Numbered from the stretch's first letter, positions 1 to 20,330 are shown. The stretch: DNA of 64,000 bases from Mesostigma viride (GCA_009746045.1 RPFO01000348.1:1158301-1222300); one strand, 5' to 3'. Made by a program: numbers and translations. The notes: a model not told the origin generated them from the letters alone.

Positions 1-1100
1 GGGGGGGGGCGCGAGCCCCACCGGTCAAGGAAACATCGTGGGCCAACCAGCGGTCAAGGCTGACCGGCGCCGTGCTGTCCCCCGTGTGCTCCACCGGGGT
101 GCGCTGCCGCCGGCCGCCGAGCCGGTCGAGGTGGTACCACATGTCCTTGCCCTGGTTGATTGCGAGCCTGGCAGGCCTTGGCATCCGCGATGCACTGGGC
201 CGCCTCCGCGTCCTGAGCGTGCTCGTAGGCCTCCACGAGGGCGGCCTTGCGCACCATCTGCCTCCATATTACAGACAAACCAGGAGGCTGCCCCGGGGCG
301 GGGGTGAGCCCGCACGTCTAGTGTAGCACATGTCCATGCCGAGTCTATCACGAAAAGTCCACGGGTGGCGGCCCTGCCGCGCGCGGCCGGGGGCACGCCA
401 GGTGAGGACATATCGCCCAGGCTGGGCGGGCTTGGTGCCAGCTAGTCTATCTGAGGTATCTTCATGATCTGTGCGGGCCATGCAGGGGCCCGGCTAGGCC
501 CAGGCGCCTGCATGTGCCTGATAATGTGGGAAACATAGGGCAAATCAGCGTACAAATCCTCATTACTAATGTGCAAACCAAAGGGGATGTTATTAAGGGC
601 CTTGCGCAGCATCTTGGTGACGGCGCCGTCGAGTCGTTGCTCCAGCTCCTGCGTCAGTGTCCACGTCTCGGCCGGCGCCGCAAGTCAGGATCGACAGAAT
701 GACGACCTTGAAGAGGTCACGCTTGACGATCCGGGGTAGGGCGGGGTTGCTCCACCAGCGGCGGTGGTCATGGAGGTGTGCCCACGCCATGCCGATCCGT
801 GTCGTCATGTCGTCCTCGCAGTCGGGAAGCCAACTGCCGAGCAGCTTGAAGCGGCCTGAAGGAGGGTAGTTGACCTCGGCATCGTCTAAGAGGCGGAGTG
901 TGGGTGGGGGCCCTGCCATGCGGCCGCGAGGGCCAGGGCCTCCGTTTTGGGGCTGATTTCTAGACCAACCGCCCGAGCCTCGAGCGCCAGGCAGTCCAGC
1001 CAAAGTTGGGCAGACTCCGGCCCGCATGATTGACAAGGAGAAATGGGCTGCCATCTGCGATAAGCACCTTCCTGAGGGGTATGCTCCTGTTTTCTCCCCA
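1..1100 (-). pseudogene. LINE reverse transcriptase remnant (ORF2 C-terminal part)
   Basis: Minus-strand frames read as the end of a non-LTR retrotransposon reverse transcriptase. Around 886-1054 a frame contains AQLWLDCLALEARAVGLEIS, which fits the RT palm/thumb region that follows the catalytic aspartates. Around 700-900 another contains RFKLLGSWLPDCEDDMTTRI and WWSNPALPRIVKRDLFKVVI, the usual thumb pattern of LINE RTs. Further down (269-481) a frame has GRYVLTWRAPGRAR, which matches GRHILTWPGPEDIP in the LINE fragment at 51908-52237. The reading frame is broken several times and the catalytic YxDD motif lies outside the window, so this is a dead fragment. Family assignment beyond LINE is inference. 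Confidence 0.7.
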
Positions 1101-2027
1101 CGGGCCCCGCGGCCCGTTGCTATAGCCAGGGTAGAAGTCCGCAGGTGGAGGTTATTGGCCGGCCCTGAGGATAGCCGCTACACTACCGCCTTAATTGTCT
1201 GCCATTACAGTAGAGGACAGCTCGGATGAGGATTACATCCCCATGGATCTAGTGCTTAACGGTTGGGGGATGATGCAGACGATATTTGTTTAAACTTTTG
1301 TGTAATTATTTTTCTAATGAGATTAGCATAGTACTCCGTAGTGGCATGCCTTTGCGCATGACACGCAATTGTAATTATACTTACTTTCTTACTTACGTAG
1401 CCGGGGCCTAGTAAATACGCCATTTGTGCATGTTCGTGGCAGGGTTTCTTGGGCCCGGGCGAGGAGTTTGGCGATAGTCGATGGGTGGGCGCGCAGAATG
1501 AATCTGGATGGCTGATCGAGGGCGAGGGCGATGGTGGGTTGGACTGGGCGCCGGGAAGCTGGACCCTCAATTTTCCAGCCCACGTTTAGCTTTAGGAGTC
1601 GTCATAGCAGGAATCTTGTCACGTGCGCAACTTGATCAATACTGCATTTCAACCGTATCCGATTATACTGGCGGATGCGTCTTAAAAAGACGTATCGAAT
1701 GCATGCGCAAGTGATCTGACTGAATTTGGGGCTCGGATGCGAAAGTTCTGAGCTCCACCGTCAACCATGTCGTTCAGCCATTTTTCGTTCACGTGCAGCA
1801 ATAAAGGGTGGAGGATGTTGCAGCACATATCCCGGACGAGCCACGAGCCACGAGCCACGAGGTAGCCATGGCTGACGGCGGAGCTCAGAACTTTCGCGTC
1901 TGAGCCCCAAATTCCGTCAGATCACTTGCAACCGATGCATCTTTTCTAGGCGCATCTGCTACTATAAACGGTTACAGCTGTAACGCAGTATTGTGACCAG
2001 CCTGCAGCTATTACGCGAACTGCTATT
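1101..2027 (+). promoter_or_regulatory. LINE 5' region with inverted promoter-like block
   Basis: There is no convincing gene here. The stretch from about 1866 to 2027 precedes the intact LINE ORF1 and repeats the 5' block seen upstream of other ORF1 copies (53660-53732, 31982-32060, 32475-32557): a GAGCTC site, a CGTGAAAG-like core, then a short AT-rich segment with TATAAAC near 1960 before the ATG. The same block also occurs inverted at about 1706-1770, so 1706-1932 forms a long imperfect inverted repeat with a ~95-bp loop. A promoter role is inferred from position and recurrence only. Confidence 0.5.
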
Positions 2028-3395
2028 ATGACGAGCAAACGCACAACAACGCAACGCAGCCTAGCGGCTGCGCTCGGCAATGAAAATACGTCTGCAGCTC
2101 CGGCTGCAGCTTCGCCCACCGGCCCAGAAGGCAGCGGCGCCACTAGCCAAGCTCTAGTGGTCGCCCAGCCCCCTCTCGGGCTCGCCTCGCCAGCAGCGTC
2201 GCCTGAACCCAAGCGCAGTCGCCCTGCCCCTGCCGAGCCGATTTTTGACGAATTTGACGCCAGCCAACCCGGCTTTTTCGACAAGCTCACTGCAGACCGC
2301 ATCGTGAACTACGTGTTCTGGGGATCCACCGCCTCGCTTATTGAACTGTGCAAGCAGCTCTTCCATCAGGGTCGTCTCATCAATGCTCAGCAGCAGCATC
2401 GCCCATACGAGTACATCTTCACCGCCCCCCGCCCCCGGCTGCAGATATACGCCCTCTTCTCCCTCCTTGGACGCTCCATCGGGGAGCTCTGGCCCCCCCA
2501 GCCCATCACCACCACCTTGACCGAATCCTCCATCCGCGCCCTCCTTAAGGAAGCTTTCGAGCAGCACGTGACCCCCCTTGCCACAGATGTGGCGGCAATG
2601 GGCGGCACGCTGGCTGCTGAGCTCCCCACCATCTCCACCGCCACCTCCACCCTCCTCGCCTCCTCCACCGCCACCACCCCCTCCTCCGACGCCATCACCG
2701 CCCAGCTCCGCGACATCGACCAGCGTCTTAAGGACAATGCCATCGCTATCGAGGTCTTGCAGAACACCGCAGGCCTCACCGCCCAGGTGGTGAAGGACAT
2801 TGCCGCCAAGCCAGCCCCTGCTGGCCTGGCCGGCGATGCTCCTCCCATCACGACCTGGGCGGACATGCTTAAGCAGCACACCACCTCCACCACCTCCGCC
2901 GTCGCAGCCCAGCTCCAGCGGCAGACGCTTGACCTCCGCGAGGAGGCCGAGCTTGCCAAGCGCAGCCTCAACGTCATTGTCAAGAATCTCAAGATGGAGG
3001 AAGGTGAGAATTCCGAGAAGCTTGCGCGTGCTTTTGAGAGAGAAATCCTTGATCGCATGGGCCTTACTGGTGAGATCGAGCTGGTCGCCCACCGCCTTCC
3101 CCGCGCGCGGGGTAAGGCAGGGCCGCCCCCGCTCCTTCTCACCTTTAAGACCCCAGCGGACAAGATTTCTTTTCTCAGACGCCGCAAGCGGCTCGAGAAG
3201 ACTCTCTTCACCCTTGATGACGACTTGACCCTGGCGCAGCAACAACGGCGACGGGAGCTATGGCCGACCTACCTCCAGCTCCGGCAGACCAAGGCGGGCC
3301 AGCCGGTGTACTGGAAGGGGGCGGCCATCTACGTCGGCCACAAGCCCTGGCAGGCGACCCCCGCGACCCCAGCGACTCCAGACGCCCCAGCTTAG
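2028..3395 (+). CDS. LINE ORF1 protein (coiled coil plus RRM-like domain)
   Basis: An intact 455-residue ORF. The N-terminus is Ala/Ser/Thr/Pro-rich and disordered. Residues ~75-160 hold a compact domain (FDASQPGFFDKL onward). The middle is a long Ala/Thr-rich helical region with a coiled-coil look (LRDIDQRLKDNAIAIEVLQN). Residues ~310-440 have the layout of the L1 ORF1p RRM/C-terminal domain: RSLNVIVKNLK, then a helix, LVAHRLPRARGK, PPPLLLTFKTPADKISFLRR and VYWKGAAIYV. Such proteins bind RNA as trimers and chaperone LINE ribonucleoproteins. Truncated relatives lie at 22950-23257, 31021-31905 and 53228-53591. No ORF2 follows, so this copy is not autonomous. Start chosen because MTSK is shared with the 53.6-kb copy. 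Confidence 0.8.
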   Translation: MTSKRTTTQRSLAAALGNENTSAAPAAASPTGPEGSGATSQALVVAQPPLGLASPAASPEPKRSRPAPAEPIFDEFDASQPGFFDKLTADRIVNYVFWGSTASLIELCKQLFHQGRLINAQQQHRPYEYIFTAPRPRLQIYALFSLLGRSIGELWPPQPITTTLTESSIRALLKEAFEQHVTPLATDVAAMGGTLAAELPTISTATSTLLASSTATTPSSDAITAQLRDIDQRLKDNAIAIEVLQNTAGLTAQVVKDIAAKPAPAGLAGDAPPITTWADMLKQHTTSTTSAVAAQLQRQTLDLREEAELAKRSLNVIVKNLKMEEGENSEKLARAFEREILDRMGLTGEIELVAHRLPRARGKAGPPPLLLTFKTPADKISFLRRRKRLEKTLFTLDDDLTLAQQQRRRELWPTYLQLRQTKAGQPVYWKGAAIYVGHKPWQATPATPATPDAPA

Positions 3396-4080
3396 GGGAA
3401 TACAGCAGTAGTAGTGTAAAATAGATAGACCGTGGCCATGTACATGTACGCCTCCTAGAGGCACTATCCCAGCTATAAGCCACGCGCTTTACTAATCATG
3501 TACATGTGTGCCTATGATGAGCCACACTCCAGATGATGCCTAGCTTTATTTAGTTATGCTGTGCCCATGCAGAGAGTTGCTCTCTGCTGAGATGCCACGC
3601 TCTAGTTTTGTATAGCCATGATGATCTTCCCCCTCACAGGCATGCTCCCCCCCTTACCCGGGCATAGCGTGATAGACCATGAGGGTGCAGGTGCCCTGGT
3701 GCACCTAGAGCAGGGGTCCTTTACATCCCCACCCTTGCAGGAAGCAGCTTAGGATGTATGATAGGCCATATGCCCCCTCTCAAGGGCTATGTGCTACATA
3801 TACTCCCAACGGAGTTATGTTACAATTCAATGTTGCATGGGGGCCCAGCCTTGTCCCGTGGATGGGGCAGGCAGCAGGCGCCCTGCAGTGTCGTACCTTG
3901 CAGCTCGATCCATGCGCGCCAAGAGCTGGCTCCTGAGCTCGTCGAGAAGAGAGTCTGGGGTCTCCCCTGGCTCCTTGTCGAAGCGCCTGAGGAAGATCCC
4001 GGCAGCAGCGGCAGTCGCACGGTCAGCGGCATTGCGGCGCGACGGTATCTTCCAGCTCCTGTAGCTTGGTGGTAATGGCA
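3396..4080. mobile_element. Nested LINE debris: plus-strand 3' tail and minus-strand ORF1 fragment
   Basis: Immediately after ORF1 no ORF2 is found; the first 300 bases hold nothing recognisable. At 3789-3831 the plus strand carries a LINE-type 3' tail (GTGCTACATATACTCCCAAC then an AT-rich run), matching 52313-52370. From about 3820 to 4080 the minus strand encodes, across two frames, a piece of an ORF1 RRM domain (ETPDSLLDELRSQLLARMD, then LPHPRDKAGPP), homologous to the 2028-3395 protein but frameshifted. Confidence 0.5.
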
Positions 4081-4820
4081 GTGGTAGAGGTTAATTGCCT
4101 GGCTCTTGAGCAGGTCCGCCCAGGATGCGCGAGTCCAGTCGAATCGCTGGCCCGATGCTAGAATGATCGATTAGGGGCAGAAGCAACCGTCCTTCTCTGA
4201 CTGCCAAGGAGGCAGGCCAGAGGTGCATGCATTTAAAACTCTAGTCACTAGGAGGACTTCATTTAATATAACAAACATTAATTTATTAAACTCATGCTCC
4301 CGTTGGGAATATAACAAACATGCTGCGGACTTTGTGACGTTCCATTCTTTACATCAGTGCAGGCCACATGCATTCACTACGCTGGCAAAAGACAAACTGA
4401 GATAGCGATGGATGTCTTCCGCATTCAACAGGCTGGCCGGCGATGCATAGTATAGTGCCATATCAGCGGGACACCAGCACAGGCCGTATGATGTCGACTA
4501 AAAAAAAAAAATAACACAGACATGTTACACTGTGAAACAGCTCTCTTCTAGAGCTGGACCGGACTGACAGAGAGAGGCATATGCCACGCTCCATCCTGTT
4601 ATACCCAGTGGGCAACCCCACTTATCGGACCCCCTCCCCATCGCCGTGCACCAGAGGACAGGTGTCCCATTTCGCCGTGGGCAGGAATCCGTTCTCCATT
4701 CCTCACAGCAACGCAAGGAAAAGCCGGACATAGATATCCTTCTCACAGAGACACGGACATAACAAGTTTAATGTACCAAGGCCAAAACACAGGCAAAATG
4801 TGTTTGGATGGTCTCTGGTC
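4081..4820. other. Intergenic, downstream of dioxygenase gene
   Basis: No coding segment, RNA gene or element could be supported. It includes an A(12) run at 4501-4512 and a degenerate LINE-tail motif (CATGCTCCCGTTGGGAATAT) at 4291-4310 next to (ATTTA)-like sequence. Part of it should be the 3' untranslated region of the minus-strand dioxygenase gene that stops at 4821. Confidence 0.4.
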
Positions 4821-13690
<8,870 letters not shown>

Positions 13691-14350
13691 ACAGGCATGA
13701 ACCCGAACATGAATATTTTACATGCTTAGATACGCATGGCAATGTATCAAATGAAGCCTGAACGAAGCTTTCAATTAATTAATTAATAATTAGACTCCGC
13801 CACCGGTACCGCCTCCTTAGGCGACAATAGGAGGGGTGGCATGCCCGGGGAAAATTTCCTGGAACCGCGGTACCAGAGAGGGTTGTCCCAGGGGCTGACG
13901 GTGGTGGATTTTCGCGGGGCCCATGGTTAACCGCGGGGTTTGAGGGTCAAAAACTTGCCGGTGGCGGTTCGTGGGCCTTGGGTGATCAGAACCGTGGTTT
14001 ACTACGTGCCAGTAGAAATCTGCCACGTGTAATATGTTAGACTAGGGCTGTACGTCACGCCGGGTTGGCTCAGGACCGTGGTAGCCTATGGACCAGTAGA
14101 AGTATGCCACGTGGATAATGTTGTAGGTACTGTACCTGTGCCTGCCACGTTGCTTTTTCTGGCCGCCACGTGCGAAGTCACTTGAACCATCAGGCGCATG
14201 CCACGTCATCATGTGCATCATGTGTGCGTCAGGTGTGTGCATCATGTGGGTTTGTTTTGAGGGCTGTTGCCACGTGGCAGAATAATGGAGTACGGAGAGA
14301 GAAGAATAGTAGTAGAATGTTCAGTTTAGTCGGTAGTAGGGATAGTTACC
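13691..14350. promoter_or_regulatory. Intergenic region with GCCACGT cluster
   Basis: The space between the minus-strand dioxygenase gene and the plus-strand LINE. GCCACGT occurs six times in about 260 bp (near 14016, 14106, 14146, 14164, 14199, 14268), several as full CACGTG G-boxes. A segment around 13990-14045 is partly repeated at 14070-14130. CACGTG is a bZIP/bHLH site in green plants, so a regulatory role is possible. It may instead be the 5' region of the LINE that follows. Confidence 0.4.
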
Positions 14351-15170
14351 GCAAATAGGAGTCCGAGGGGGTAACCATGGTACCGGCTCTCGGGCTTGCC
14401 GGCGGCGGCCGGCGGGTACCATGGTCCTGGACGCTACCGTGGTACCAGCAGCGTTGGGTGCCGGTTGCGGTCCACGCGTCATGGTTGGACCGCGGGCCCG
14501 GCCTTTTTTGTCCGGCGGTGGTGGTTTTTGTGACCGCGGACCCTTGGCTGGATGCCACCCCTCCTGCGACAATCGCACCCCCGCCAACGACCGCGCCAAG
14601 ACCATCACGGCATGGCTTCTCACCGCCCTGGCCCCATGGAACGCTGTCGCTGCATTGGAGATTCCGCGCACCGCCCAGATTGGTTTGGAAATGACCATGC
14701 TGATTTCCTACCCGGCGGAACAGGAGACCGTCCTGTGCCCTCTCAATGAGGCACATATCTTCCCAGGTGGTCACCCACGGGGGCTGTCGTCAGACGCAGC
14801 CCCGTCATGCCGTTAGACATGTTTGCGAACGCCACCACGAAGCTGCGAGACATGGGCATGAGCGAGATCGTGACGGTAGACAGCACCACCACGTCCCTGC
14901 GTGCGCGGGCCATCGAGCCCACTGCTGCCATCAGATGGCACACCATCCAGATCATTATCCCCTGCACGACCACTCACAAGAAGGGTGACGCGCTGCCCCT
15001 TACCGGCTGCCGCTGGGCCCCGGTGAAACTGGCCAAAGCGCTGGCCGTGTCGGGCATCGACATCGACCGGTTAAGGTCCCTGACCCGCCCCCCGACGGGC
15101 GCGCCAACGCCTTCAGCCTCAGCCCCACCCACCAGCGACCACGCTCCCAGGGGCATGCGGGAAGCAGACC

Positions 15171-16480
15171 AGGTTGGCCAATACGTCGGTACGTCAAATA
15201 CGTCGGCCTCAAAATACGAGTATTATACGTGGAGCATGGCAGAATACGTCACCAGAATACGTGGCAATGTGCAGCATGGTTATGAAATGGGCCTTTAGGG
15301 TTTAGGCCTTAGGGGGCATAGTTATGCATGGAGATCAGTAAATTATGGTGGAAGGCATAATTTAATGTGCACCATTCCTTGCACTTATTCCCCACCAGCC
15401 TGCCATAAATTTTTAATGCAATATGTGCACATTCCTTGCACTTATTCCCTACCAACCTGCCACCATAATTTACCCATTACTGCATGTGCACATTCCTTGC
15501 AAGGATTTATTGTGCATGCCAAGTCCGGGAGCAGTGATCAGCCCTTTGTACTGACTAAGGCTGGCAATCATCGCCTTGAAAGAGCGGCTCTGAGCCGCGT
15601 GAAAGGAAATAGCATTCTCAACAAAGAAATTCACCACCAGGAGATGGCATTCCTCTTCGTTTATGGGGCTCACAAACCTCGTGATTGTCTGCTGGCGAGG
15701 ATCTCCTGCACCTGCCGACCCCGAAGCAAGGCCGTGGCCGCTCTCCGCCATTGTCCTGAAGCTAATGTGCTGCTGCTTCCTCGCCTTCAGCCCGGCCTTC
15801 TTGCTCAACAACTCCTGGAATTCTAACCTCCGTTTCTCCCCAATCTTTGCGTCAGGGCAAGCATCTATGCCCTGCCCTGCGATGCCCGCAAAATGTGCGT
15901 GCATCCGGGTCGCACTAATCTGCTTGCCATCGCCACTGGTAAAATTGTGGCCACATGTACAAAACGAGCAGCTAAACTTCAGCTGCGAAACCGTTTCCCC
16001 CAGAGCATCCTTCACCATGCAAGACAGTTCTTTTCGTCACAAAATTATGCTCTGGCCCTTTTTCTGGCATGGCTGCAAAAACACGATTGCCCTTGGCGAC
16101 AAAATCCAACGGCACACCGCCATGCAATATTGATGATACAGGCTGTGTTACAAGTACCACGTTCCTAGCACAGCTGGCATTTTCATCGTGCTGGCACTCA
16201 CGTGTAATTTCATGCTTCAGCTAGCCTGCCAACTGCCAAGTCATTACTGGACTTGCGAAAAGCCTAGTTCATCCCTGAGTTCATAGTAGAAAATCTTGGT
16301 AAAGGTAGGCGCCGCGCCACGGTCCGGTTGGCCTGGCGCCAAGCGCTGCCCCAGCTCGAACCTCGAAAATTTCTAAGTCCAAATCACGTATTCCTGACAA
16401 AATACGCGTATAGTACGTCGGGGCCAAAAAAACGCGTATTGCCGTATTTATTTTGACAATACGCACGTATTTGCCAACCT
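15171..16480 (-). mobile_element. hAT-like DNA transposon remnant
   Basis: The ends are inverted: AGGTTGGCCAATACGT at 15171 and the complement of AGGTTGGCAAATACGT at the right end. Direct repeats GGGAAGCAGACCAGG lie at 15159-15173 and 16481-16495. Inside is a minus-strand hAT transposase fragment. Subterminal regions are rich in AATACG motifs on both sides, as is common for transposase-binding repeats. The duplicated target (12-15 bp) is longer than the 8 bp usual for hAT. Confidence 0.65.
15470..16018 (-). pseudogene. hAT transposase N-terminal fragment with BED zinc finger
   Basis: 182 residues. The N-terminal half has CSFCTCGHNFTSGDGK, then ISATRMHAHFAGIAGQGI with a following Cys, the C-x2-C ... 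H ... C layout of BED fingers. Near the C-terminus NFFVENAISFHAAQSRSFKA is the typical hAT helix motif (F-V-E-x-x-I-x-F ... S-x-x-F). The catalytic D-D-E and dimerisation domains are absent, so the gene is truncated. Confidence 0.7.
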
Positions 16481-16652
16481 GGGAAGCAGACCAGGACTCG
16501 GACAGCCTGCCAACAGACCTCGACCTCACTGATGCGGAACTCGGCACCTCTGCGACAGTGGGCGCGGCATCAAAAGGCAAGCGCCCTCACCCCGACGCCA
16601 GCCAGGTACGCCTGCTCCCGCCCTTGTCCCCCCTCTTCCCTATATCATAGCC

Positions 16653-17972
16653 ATGAGCCAGCTCACACTAGTAACGTGGAATGTCAGGGGGCTGAACACA
16701 TACGGAACAAACACAGCAGGGCAGGGACAACGTATACCCCGCACCCGAGAGTTAGCGAATGCGTTGCACAACTTGCTCGAGCGTTACGTGGGCCCCTCGC
16801 ATGAAATTTGGATAGGTCTGCAGGAACATAAAATCCAAGAAGCTGCTGCCCCCTATAAAGCTGGTGAATGGTGCTGCTTTTGTCCATACAGCACGACCGC
16901 AACATGCTCGGGGAAGGTGATCGCAGAACTCCCCCTTGGAACCCTGCACGTTCAACTACTGGCGCCGCTGAGCGGCCACAATGGCTGTCTGGCTCAACTT
17001 ACAACTGCAGTGGTGTTCCTCCCCACCCAGCTATGCCACCGGATTCGGGTTGTACCTTGGTCCCTTGAACAATCATGTGTATACCAACCCAACCCCAACC
17101 TTCCAGACGCTGCTATTATTTGGCTACATGTGGGATCAACTCTCCTGGACATGTTGTCATTGGATCCAGTGGAATTTGGCTGGGTGCTAAGTCAGGGTGA
17201 CAGCAGAATTGTAAAAGGCCTTTACGAGTACACGGCAGAGTGGGGCTACACAATGCTCCGACATAAAAACCATCAATTCCACCCCGGACGGACACGCTGG
17301 GGCGCTAATGAGTGGCCTGGCCACACCTGGGTCCGCAACATCACCCTCGCCGTTGACCACCCGCTGATTGATCGCCGCGCGGCCGACGTACAACACCTCT
17401 TGATGCACCGGTCCATCGGGGTAGGGGAGATCCTCCACCGGCGATTTCAACACCCTGCTACTTGTTTATGTACCAACCCCACTGAAACTGTGGAACACCG
17501 ATTTTTATGGTGTAACCTCCAGGGAGTTTGGACCTGGTTGATTGGTTTATGGGCAGCCTGGACATCTGAGCCTATCATACCGGTGTCTACCCGCTCAATT
17601 ATCTTTGGCATCACTGGCACCCCTGGCCTTGAGCTCACCTTTTCACAACAAGCGTGGATATGGCTCCGCACATGCATGTTATATACAATCTGGACGGTGC
17701 GAAACGATGTGGTGTTCAATAGGCGCACAGTTTTCGACAAAGCTGGGGTTCTCTCACGCTTCATTTACCTATGGAACTCCGGCATGCGACGCTACTGGAT
17801 GGTTGCAAATGAACAAAACAAAATCTGGGACCCTGGCGCGGACCAGGATAAGCCCAGCCCACTTGAGATCTTTCATGACCTCATGGGCAAAAACAGGATC
17901 TTTACCCACATGCCCAATGACAACCCCTTAGAAGTCCAGTGGCTTCCGTGGTCTAGTAAGGCTCCGTTTTAG
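16653..17972 (+). pseudogene. LINE ORF2 with internal deletion (endonuclease start fused to C-terminal zinc knuckle)
   Basis: 439 codons remain open. The first ~70 residues are the start of an AP-endonuclease domain (LTLVTWNVRGLNTYGTN, then EIWIGLQEHKIQEA, with the catalytic Asn and Glu). From about residue 125 the protein jumps to the ORF2 C-terminal region (CHRIRVVPWSLEQ), including the zf-RVT-type motif CLCTNPTETVEHRFLWC. The rest of the endonuclease and the whole RT are missing. It is about 60% like the C-terminal region at 28547-30211. The frame remains open across the junction, which may be chance. Confidence 0.8.
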
Positions 17973-18053
17973 CCACTGACATCTTGATACCCTAGGCTTA
18001 GCAGGGATTAACTACTGGCTATATTTGGAATAAACGTACACCTATTTACCTGG

Positions 18054-19585
18054 AAAATCCAAGAAGCTGCCACACGCACAGCCCTTAGAGCTGCTAGAGC
18101 ACTTGCACCTAGGACAGTTCACCGTTGGGCATGGTGGGCACGCGGTAAGATACACAAGGGGGCACTGCCCTCATTCAATACCGTAAACCTCCCAACCCCA
18201 CGCTGACATGCCAGGACTGGGCTATAGCTACCGACACAGCGGCGGCTAGATGGCAGGGCCGTTGGACGCGGCAGTCTATTACATGGGCAGGAAATAAGGG
18301 ATACATTATTAGTGTATATGCCCCAACCGAGCCAACGGACCAAGCCTCATTCTACCCTTCCCTTTTCAAAATGGCCGCTGACCTTATCTCACAGGGGTTC
18401 GAAATTGTGTTGATGGGCGATTTCAATATAGATCTGGATGAACACCCCCCTATACGCACAGCGGCCTTCAGTATACAGATCATGGACCTGAACTTACAGG
18501 ATGTCATCCGCTCACGAGACCACGGGCCCACTTGGCTGGCCACACGTTTAAATGTACGCACTACTCGTCGTCTTGATAAAATCTACATCACACCCGCATG
18601 GGCGGACCTGGTTTGCTACGCATCGGTCGACCGTTCTGTTAATTTTTCTGATCACTACCCACTCATCGTTACCCTTGCCCATCACACCAACTCCGCCCGG
18701 GGCCCCGGCATTCCCCGCTTAAACAAACACCTACTCGCGGACGATAAGTACTACTTTGAGATCATGACACGCTGGCAGTCGTGGAGAGCCAGCAAGGGTA
18801 GCTACACCGACTGCTGCAGCTGGATGCAGGAGGGCCTAGCTAACATTCTAGAATTTTCCCAACTGTATTCACAAAATATCCGCCGCCAGAAAGGACAGGA
18901 CTATAGGTACTACCAACGCATAGTGAATAAACTCCAAGCGAAGCCTACCCTGTATCACTCGGAACTAACAAAACTTCAAAGAGCTCAGACCGAGCTCGAC
19001 AAACTACGTTTCGAGCGTCACGCTTTAGCACTAGACTCAGAAAATCTGTGGTGGCACCAGGTAGGAGAAAGAATGACCAAAGAGTTCTTTGCTCTGATTC
19101 CTACCCCTAAAGCTCACTCCTCTATCACGGAAATCCAAGACGAACACGGCAGCCACCGGGACATCACCTCCATACTACAGAGTGGTCACCGTTACTACTC
19201 AGCTCTCTTTCTAAACGAACCCCATCCTGACTCATCTGCCGCCATGCAAAAAATCCTACATGCCATTCCCCGTCGCCTTACACCAGCTCAACAGCAGGAA
19301 CTCGATCAAATCCCCTCCATGGAAGAGGCCACCACAGCTATGGAACACATCAAAACAGCTATTGAATTCTGGAAAACGTTCTGGTCCCTTCTACACATAG
19401 ATTTTTACGAATGTATTCTTGAAATTTGGCGGCACGGTAAGGTGAGCGGCAGATGGGCTGAATCTGCGCTTATCTTACTGTACACAAATACCGTACAGGT
19501 GGTACACAACTGCCGCGCCAGGACAACAGCGGGTCCTGCCGTGGGAAGGAGGGTGGTGATACACAACTACGGTATACCGGCCTAG
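18054..19585 (+). pseudogene. LINE ORF2 fragment: AP endonuclease C-half, linker and RT start
   Basis: Begins with KIQEAA, the same residues at which the preceding copy was interrupted, then after a frameshift the open part 18371-19585 continues. It contains IVLMGDFNIDLDE, RRLDKIYIT and NFSDHYPLIV (the catalytic Asp/Asn and His of the endonuclease), a helical linker, and SGRWAESALILLY, which resembles the first RT motif. It breaks off near 19500, before the RT catalytic core, where satellite DNA begins. Confidence 0.75.
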
Positions 19586-19639
19586 TACAGCCCGATGTAA
19601 TTCCCGAGGGCCCACCTCTTTATCCCTACATGTAAATAC

Positions 19640-20330
19640 CGACGGGCATAATCAACGACCAATATTACCAATAGCCGCCGCATATCAAACAGGTCGTATT
19701 CATGACGCCCGTCGAGGGCGATGACGGTGACGCCGTCACCGTCATCGCCCTCGACGGGGCAACATCTAAACTCTTCTCTTAATCAACAATCTATATTACC
19801 AATAGCCGCCGCCTATCAAACAGATCCTATTCATCACGCGCGTCAACGCCCCGTCATCGCCCCGTCATCGCCCCGTGATCGCCATGCCGAGGGCCAACCT
19901 CTTAACTCTTTATTCGGAGTAATAGTCAACGACCTATATTACCAATAGCCGCCGCATATAAAAAAGGTCGTATTCATGACGCCCGTCGAGGGCGATGACG
20001 GTGACGCCGTCACCGTCATCGCCCTCGACGGGCCAACATCTAAACTCTTCTCTTAATCAACAAACTATATTACCAATAGCCGCCGCCTATCAAACAGATC
20101 CTATTCATCACGCGCGTCAACGCCCCGTCATCGCCCCGTCATCGCCCCGTAATCGCCCCGTGATCGCCATGCCGAGGGCCAACCTCATAACTCTTTATTG
20201 GGAGTAATAGTAAACGACCTATATTAAAAATAGCTGCCGCCTATCAAACAGGTCCTTTCCATCACGCCCGTCGAGAGCGATGACGGTGACGGCCGTCACC
20301 GTCATCGCCCTGCCGGCATTGCCATACAAG
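19640..20330. repeat. ~274-bp satellite with perfect 53-bp palindromes
   Basis: Two and a half tandem units. Each has CCAATAGCCGCCGC motifs, runs of TCGCCCCG, and a palindrome of two 26-nt arms around one base. The palindromes start at 19707, 19981 and 20266; the middle one is perfect, the first differs by one base near its end, the third is partly degraded. No gene is supported here. Confidence 0.9.

Larger units (their letters stand above)
14377..16650 (+). pseudogene. LINE ORF1 (second family), interrupted by a hAT transposon
   Basis: Open plus-strand segments at about 14421-14810 (contains DRAKTITAWLLTALAPWNAV) and 14807-15170 (contains KLRDMGMSEIVTVDSTTTSL), shifted relative to each other, then a break by a 1.3-kb insertion. 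The frame resumes at about 16484 and ends with a TAG at 16648-16650, two bases before the ORF2 ATG at 16653. The residues READQ/WEADQ are repeated on both sides because the insertion duplicated its target. The ORF1 fold is not recognised; assignment rests on position directly before an endonuclease-type ORF2. Confidence 0.55.

Noticed and set aside
2154-3245. 363-codon frame antisense to LINE ORF1
   Set aside because: Gly-rich shadow of the GC-rich ORF1; the plus-strand frame has domain matches and relatives, this one has none.
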